Shown: positions 59,353 to 64,000 of the stretch, piece after piece
How the letters are laid out: each line of letters starts with the position of its first letter
Numbering within the stretch: the first letter of the stretch is position 1
Assembly: GCA_031363915.1 (NCBI GenBank)
Contig: JANLVI010000013.1
Span: 62,001-126,000 of the forward strand
Reading direction: 5' to 3'
Source: JANLVI01 sp031363915
Lineage (GTDB): Bacteria > Vulcanimicrobiota > Vulcanimicrobiia > Vulcanimicrobiales > Vulcanimicrobiaceae
Length of the DNA: 64,000 bases
Program-made: the position numbers and the translations under genes
Notes under the pieces: generated by a model
What the model was told of the DNA's origin: nothing
What the model saw: the letters and a program-made list of their open reading frames with translations, nothing else
Database searches by the model: none

Positions 59353-59920
59353 ATGAAACGGTCGTCCGGACGTCGCTGCACGTTCGGCGCCCTGTCCACG
59401 TTCGTCGCACTTTTTGTGCCCGGGGCCGGGCCTGCGGCAAAAGTCGTTCGGGAGGACCCGGAGAGTTTCGACATCGTCGAGACCCTCACCCAAGGGGCCG
59501 TCTCCGTCAATACGCACGCGCGGCTATGAATCGGCAAAGCTCGCTCTCTTCTCGTATGAAGCCGATCTGCGGGCACCGGGCGGTTCGCAGCATACGCCCG
59601 TGAAACCAACAACGCACGGCGTAACAATCGAGATCCCGGGACGGCGTGTCGCCATCGCTGCAGACCCGACGGGCTCCACCATGGCCCTGAGCGGCAACTT
59701 CATCGGAACGCCGTTCATCATTCCGGCACTCAGGCAGTCCAACGGCGCAAAAACACTGACGATGGCTGTGCTCCGGGGCGGTCCGCGAGTCGTGGCGAGC
59801 GTTGTGCCGGATTTTCACGTTGAACGACCCTCATCGGTCCCAGCGACCGATGCGAATGTGACGATTCTGCTCGGTTCGATTCAAGAAACATTCTGGTACG
59901 ACCCGGCAACCCTGACGTGA
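59353..59920 (+). pseudogene. exported hypothetical protein gene with one frameshift
   Basis: ATG 59353 begins MKRSSGRRCTFGALSTFVAL, a signal-peptide-like start, and continues KVVREDPESFDIVETLTQGA to about 59510. The next frame then carries on YESAKLALFSYEADLRAPGG and a beta-rich body (HGVTIEIPGRRVAIAADPTG, NVTILLGSIQETFWYDPATL) to the TGA at 59918. The +1 switch falls near 59515. The total would be about 190 residues. No family recognised. Damage or sequencing error. Confidence 0.4.
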
Positions 59921-60384
59921 ACGACATACGTTCACCCGAAACGCACTCGGAAATCCGATTGCTGTCCCGCGTTGCGTCCTCGGCTGCAACCGGAGCCGTA
60001 ACGAGCATCACAACGACAGTGCCGACTTCACTCCCCACGAACGCCCCCCACTTTCGTAGTGACGATGTCACTTCCATGTCGGCCGACGGCGTTACGCTCT
60101 CCGCCGCGCTGAGGATCCCAGATGGAACGCGCGGACCGTTGCCCGCAGTCGTCCTTGTTCACGGCAGCAGACCCAACGATCGCGACGAGCGGATCGGTCC
60201 AAATGCGATCTTCTTAGAATTGAGCAATGCGCTCTCGAATGTTCATAAAGGTCGGCGCGGAAGAGCCTCGCACGCCAGCAGTTACGGTCAAGCATTATTT
60301 TAGGATCCAGGATATGATCGATCCGCTGGTGCTGCAAACGTTGACAGCATGGCTCGATCGCCGGACGGCAGCGCAAACGACCTA
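59917..60384 (+). pseudogene. alpha/beta hydrolase remnant with internal deletion
   Basis: ATG 59917 begins MNDIRSPETHSEIRLLSRVA. The section DGVTLSAALRIPDGTRGPLP with AVVLVHGSRPNDRDERIGPN is the typical start of an exported S9/S33-type alpha/beta hydrolase. After ELSNALS the sequence jumps, in another frame, to VKHYFRIQDMIDPLVLQTLT and AWLDRRTAAQTT, which look like the C-terminal end, stopping at TAG 60382. The nucleophile elbow and most of the cap and core are missing, so the gene is dead. It borders comM. Confidence 0.6.
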
Positions 60385-60416
60385 GCGGCGCACGAAGCAG
60401 CGCGTGATGGAGACGC

Positions 60417-61958
60417 ATGCTCTCTGCTGCTTTTACTTGCGCGATGCGCGGGGTCGACGGGCACATCGTGCGCGTCGAGGCCGACAGTTCGCCCGGCGTT
60501 CCGACCTTCTCGATCATCGGGCTCCCCGATCGTGCGTTAAATGAAGCGCGCGATCGCGTACGGGCTGCGATCGTCAATTCGGGATTCGGATATCCACCCG
60601 GACGGCTGCTCGTGAACCTGGCGCCGGCGGATATCCGCAAGGCCGGCCCCGGCTACGATCTGCCGATTGCCCTCGCCTTACTTGCAACAGACGATCAACT
60701 CGAGGGTGCCTCGCTCGCCGATTTTGTGACCGTGGGAGAACTCGCGCTCGATGGAACGCTTCGGGCCGTCGCCGGAATGCTGCCGATGCTCATCGCAGCG
60801 CGCGCGGACGGTTTCACCAAAGTGATTCTCCCCGCTGCGAATCTTGCCGAGGCAACCCTGCTCGACGGGCTCGAGGTGTACGCCGTACCGACACTCTCCG
60901 ATGCAATCGCAGTCGTGCTCGGACACGGGGCGAAATGGCGTCGCCGGACAACGCCGCTCACGCTCGACCGCACGCCGTGCAGTGACGACGGCGACTTCGC
61001 AGACGTTCGCGGGCAGGTGCTCGCGAAACGCGCGCTCGAAATCGCGGCCGCCGGCGGCCATAACGTGTTGTTCGTCGGACCGCCGGGTTGCGGCAAGACG
61101 ATGCTCGCGCGACGGCTCCCTTCGATCTTGCCGGTGATGAGCCGAGCAGAGTCGCTCGATGTAACGAAGATCTACTCGGTGGCCGGACTGCTCGGTGACA
61201 CGCCGCAAATCGTAACGACACGACCGTTTCGTTCTCCACACCACACGATTTCGCAGACGGCACTCGTTGGCGGCGGAACGATCCCCAAGCCCGGTGAGAT
61301 TTCCCTCGCGCAGCACGGGGTGCTCTTCCTCGATGAACTCCCGGAATTCAGCCGTAGCGCAATCGAGGTGATGCGGCAACCACTCGAAGAAGGCACCGTC
61401 ACCCTTGCGCGCGCCGCCGGGACCTTTACCTATCCGGCACGCTTCACGCTCGTCGCCTCGATGAACCCGTGCCCGTGCGGCTATCGCGGCACCCGCACGA
61501 ACGACTGCCGCTGCGATGATGCGATGGTGGATAAATACGTTGCAAAGCTCTCGGGGCCGCTACTCGATCGCATCGATCTTCACGTTACGGTCTCGCGCAT
61601 ATCTTTCGAAGAGATGGTCGACGCCCAGCCCGCGGAATCGTCGCAGGCAATTCGCGTTCGCGTCGACGCTGCACGCGATCGCCAAAGCGCGCGCCTCGCG
61701 GACTCCGGCGTTGCGAGCAACGCGCAGATTAACGGCGCAGACGTCCGTGCACTCTGCCCGCTCGAACCCGCAGCGATGGAACTCGTCCGCATTGCGATGT
61801 CGCGCGGCGCGCTCTCGGCCCGTGCGTTCGACCGCATCGCCCGCGTCGCACGCACGATCGCCGACCTTGCCGCCGCCGAAAAAATCACGCGCGAACACGT
61901 TGCGGAAGCACTGCTCTACCGGATGATCGAGCGCGGTGCCCGATCGAGCGCCGCATAG
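60417..61958 (+). CDS. comM: ComM/YifB family Mg chelatase-like ATPase
   Basis: 513 residues. N-terminal Lon-substrate-like domain (VRVEADSSPGVPTFSIIGLP, PADIRKAGPGYDLPIALALL), AAA+ core with Walker A GPPGCGKTM and Walker B LFLDELPEF, the CPCG...C zinc-type loop NPCPCGYRGTRTNDCRC, and the C-terminal Mg chelatase domain. ComM is a hexameric branch-migration helicase that helps integrate incoming DNA in natural transformation. Complete. No dprA or other competence gene is adjacent. Confidence 0.93.
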   Translation: MLSAAFTCAMRGVDGHIVRVEADSSPGVPTFSIIGLPDRALNEARDRVRAAIVNSGFGYPPGRLLVNLAPADIRKAGPGYDLPIALALLATDDQLEGASLADFVTVGELALDGTLRAVAGMLPMLIAARADGFTKVILPAANLAEATLLDGLEVYAVPTLSDAIAVVLGHGAKWRRRTTPLTLDRTPCSDDGDFADVRGQVLAKRALEIAAAGGHNVLFVGPPGCGKTMLARRLPSILPVMSRAESLDVTKIYSVAGLLGDTPQIVTTRPFRSPHHTISQTALVGGGTIPKPGEISLAQHGVLFLDELPEFSRSAIEVMRQPLEEGTVTLARAAGTFTYPARFTLVASMNPCPCGYRGTRTNDCRCDDAMVDKYVAKLSGPLLDRIDLHVTVSRISFEEMVDAQPAESSQAIRVRVDAARDRQSARLADSGVASNAQINGADVRALCPLEPAAMELVRIAMSRGALSARAFDRIARVARTIADLAAAEKITREHVAEALLYRMIERGARSSAA

Positions 61959-61984
61959 GAACGGAACGGTTTGTGCGCCCCAGC

Positions 61985-62953
61985 TTACGGTCGCGCCGGA
62001 CATCCGCTAGGCGCAGCGTCTTCGCTTGGTTCGACGACGGCATTGAGATTGGACAAGTCCGCAGGGATTGCAAACGCGAGTGTAAGCGATCTCGGTGCGG
62101 CCTGCACGTGCTCGAAGACGATCCGCACCGAATCGAGTCTCGCGCGGCCCCACTTTAGCGGAGCTTCGGTGGCCTCGCTCTCGATGTACGTCGCACCATC
62201 GGTTGTGACGAAGTGCACGAGCCACGGCGTTCCGCTTGCGCTCTTCCCGGAAAAATTTCCGTCAGTTCGCGCTTGTACGACGGCGCCGGTTGCCTTCGCG
62301 ACCCACACGTCGCGAAGACGATTCGACTTCGGTTCGCTGACGGCAATCAGCGCAAGGTGCGTGGTCTCTTGCCCGTCCACGGATTCATCGCCGACGATCG
62401 TGACCCGATACCGACGATCGGCGTTGGTGGCGATGGAACCGATCACTTTCACATTGTCATCCGCACGTACGCGATTTGCGGTGCGACTCGAACAAGAACG
62501 GATGCCGAACGAGTACAGCGGCGAGATCTCGGGAACCGCAAAACGCTCGACGGCAGCCGGCGGATTCAGCACAATTCCGTCCACCGTTTGGGGTCCATAA
62601 CGCATTCCTGCGGAAAAACCTGCGACGAAATTGATCCCGTGCGGTACGTGCGGATGCGCGATTTCGTAGTCGCTGAACTTGTTGACACGAAATTCCCCGG
62701 ATGTGGATTTCACCTCTCCGGTGTAGCGGTCCGTTCGGACGCTCCCCGCCGATGTTACGGTAACGGCGACGACATACTCTGTGACTTCGGGATACTTCAT
62801 CATCGCCCAAAGCGTTTTCGCGCGATCGAATACGGCCGATCCAGCCGGATCCGCGACGCTCACGGTCGATTCGACGCTCGATAGCGCGACAAACGCCACG
62901 AACGCGATTCGCACAATTTGTGAAACGGCGAGTTTACGCCCGTATCTTTTCAT
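61985..62953 (-). CDS. hypothetical exported protein (322 aa)
   Basis: From ATG 62953: MKRYGRKLAVSQIVRIAFVA and a hydrophobic stretch to about 38 form a signal peptide. The mature part is beta-rich (YVVAVTVTSAGSVRTDRYTG; RYRVTIVGDESVDGQETTHL; LRDVWVAKATGAVVQARTDG), resembling outer-membrane lipoprotein-sorting or LolA-like folds. Two Cys near the middle (RSCSSR) and end. No family recognised. Upstream ATG 63007 would add an Arg-rich stretch and is less likely. It converges with comM (26 nt between stops). Confidence 0.65.
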   Translation of the reverse strand: MKRYGRKLAVSQIVRIAFVAFVALSSVESTVSVADPAGSAVFDRAKTLWAMMKYPEVTEYVVAVTVTSAGSVRTDRYTGEVKSTSGEFRVNKFSDYEIAHPHVPHGINFVAGFSAGMRYGPQTVDGIVLNPPAAVERFAVPEISPLYSFGIRSCSSRTANRVRADDNVKVIGSIATNADRRYRVTIVGDESVDGQETTHLALIAVSEPKSNRLRDVWVAKATGAVVQARTDGNFSGKSASGTPWLVHFVTTDGATYIESEATEAPLKWGRARLDSVRIVFEHVQAAPRSLTLAFAIPADLSNLNAVVEPSEDAAPSGCPARP

Positions 62954-63103
62954 CCCGCAGGGCCGTATCCGGCCTTTCCGGTTGCGATGCCTGCTATTTA
63001 ATCGCATGCGTTAGGGCGTAACGGAGTAGATTTTTCTCCGGGATTTGGCACCGACTTCATCGTTGAACTGCCCCTTCCCCGAAACGGTCATCCCGCCGAA
63101 GCA

Positions 63104-64000
63104 TCACGGCTCGTGTAGCGCATCCATCTTCGCAAGACGCGGGAAGACGAGCGCCCATAACACGACGACCGCGAGCGTCGCCGTTCCGCCGAGCACGACG
63201 CTCGGAATCGTGCCGAGCAGTGCGGCGAGCGTCCCCGATTCAAACGCACCGAGTTCGTTTGATGCGCCGATGAAGACGTTCTCGACCGCTGAGACGCGAC
63301 CGCGCATGGCATCCGGTGTGTTGAGCTGGACGAGTCCCGAGCGGATCGCCACGCTGATCATATCGGCTCCGCCCAGCACTGCAAGAGCGATGAGTGAGAG
63401 CCAGAGTGATTGCGAGAGTCCGAAGACGATCGTACCCAGTCCGAAGACGGCAATCGCAAGTAGCAACGTGCGTCCGACGTGATTTTTTGGCGGCTTGCGT
63501 GCGAGCAACACCGCGATGATGAAGCCACCGACCGATGGGGCCGCGCGCAGCACGCCCAAACCGAACGGACCCACGTGCAAGATCGCGTCGGCGAATGCCG
63601 GTAGGAGCGCCGTCGCGCCGCCGAAGAGTACCGCGAAGAGATCGAGCGAGATCGCGCCCAAAATAATGGGCTGCGCGCGAATGAACCGCAGTCCGCCGAG
63701 TGCGTCGTGCCAGCTCGCCTGCGATGCAGGCGCTTCCGAAAGACGGCGCGGAAGCGGCAAGAGCGCAATGGCCGCACCGCCGATGGCGAGCATCACGATC
63801 GCCGTCGTGAGGGCGACCGGCGTGCCCACTACGACCAGCGCTCCACCCAGCGCCGGTCCGCCGACTTGCACGACTTTCCGAATCGAGGAAAAGAGCGATG
63901 AGACATGCATGTATCGGTCGCGCGACACGAGATTGAGCAGCATGCCGCGTTCGGCCGGCGCAGCGAAAGCACGCGCGATTCCGAGCAGCAGAATCAGCGC
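63104..64000 (-). CDS. MFS transporter, C-terminal part (runs off the right edge)
   Basis: About 298 residues visible, open upstream. The frame continues past 63943 into ALILLLGIARAFAAPAERGM, the intracellular loop of the first bundle typical of the EntS/MFS_3 group. At least eight membrane segments follow, e.g. FAVLFGGATALLPAFADAIL, GFIIAVLLARKPP and SLIALAVLGGADMISVAIRS with VQLNTPDAMRGRVSAVENVF. Drug or siderophore export is the common annotation of this group, unproven here. The N-terminus is outside the window. Confidence 0.9.
   Translation of the reverse strand, partial: ALILLLGIARAFAAPAERGMLLNLVSRDRYMHVSSLFSSIRKVVQVGGPALGGALVVVGTPVALTTAIVMLAIGGAAIALLPLPRRLSEAPASQASWHDALGGLRFIRAQPIILGAISLDLFAVLFGGATALLPAFADAILHVGPFGLGVLRAAPSVGGFIIAVLLARKPPKNHVGRTLLLAIAVFGLGTIVFGLSQSLWLSLIALAVLGGADMISVAIRSGLVQLNTPDAMRGRVSAVENVFIGASNELGAFESGTLAALLGTIPSVVLGGTATLAVVVLWALVFPRLAKMDALHEP

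Noticed and set aside
1..64000. CRISPR arrays, prophage genes, rRNA operons
   Set aside because: No regularly spaced direct repeats, phage structural genes or rRNA-like stretches were noticed when reading the window.

Overview
The window is 64 kb of dense, GC-rich bacterial chromosome. No rRNA, tRNA, CRISPR array, prophage or intact insertion sequence was found by eye. Gene content is that of a free-living aerobe or microaerobe: cytochrome bd oxidase, glycine cleavage with split gcvPA/gcvPB, PdxST vitamin B6 synthesis, polyamine synthesis through SpeH/SpeE and an Orn/Lys/Arg decarboxylase, ScpAB, Tat, and paired DUF1800/DUF1501 secreted proteins. Many genes start with GTG or TTG and overlap by ATGA or GTGA. 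This suits an uncultivated deep-branching lineage such as Eremiobacterota (WPS-2) or a neighbour, but that placement is inference from gene style and no marker phylogeny was run.

Layout, 1-12.8 kb: a partial decarboxylase gene on the left edge, a frame-broken small membrane gene, two small proteins and an HNH endonuclease, pdxST, a large six-hairpin glycoside hydrolase, ispE with a MobA-like nucleotidyltransferase, and a compact AddB-like nuclease/UvrD-like helicase pair. 12.9-25.9 kb: DUF1800/DUF1501, a GNAT acetyltransferase, gamma-glutamyltransferase, then a nine-gene minus-strand operon (Nudix, scpA, scpB, SF2 helicase, nfo, PilZ, degenerate ABC ATPase, ABC-2 permease, dinB) and a divergent Brp/Blh-like carotenoid oxygenase.

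26-41.7 kb: the gcv operon with a hotdog thioesterase, speD-speE behind a long hairpin-rich leader, a solitary sufB with a clear sigma70-type promoter, cydAB, a secreted protein, a Rieske protein, FKBP, an arginine deiminase-like enzyme, rplU-prp (without rpmA), a lytic transglycosylase and a TatA-like gene. 41.8-53.8 kb: hypothetical genes, a Clp-N-like and a TPR protein, trmD, an aldo/keto reductase, a frame-broken GH64-like lipoprotein and a truncated ISNCY-type transposase remnant, then a long plus-strand operon rplS-lepB-lepB-rbgA-rnhB-yraN-pknB-APC permease-small membrane protein-USP.

53.8-64 kb: a secreted DUF1571-like protein, an rbsBAC-type sugar ABC transporter, a Cys/Met-metabolism PLP enzyme, two decayed genes, comM, a secreted protein and a partial MFS transporter. 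The best leads are the structured RNA leader in front of speD, the miniature helicase-nuclease pair, the operon joining ScpAB to repair and a P-loop-less ABC protein, several candidate leaderless promoters, and clusters of frame-broken genes that mark where the genome has been disturbed or where the assembly has errors.
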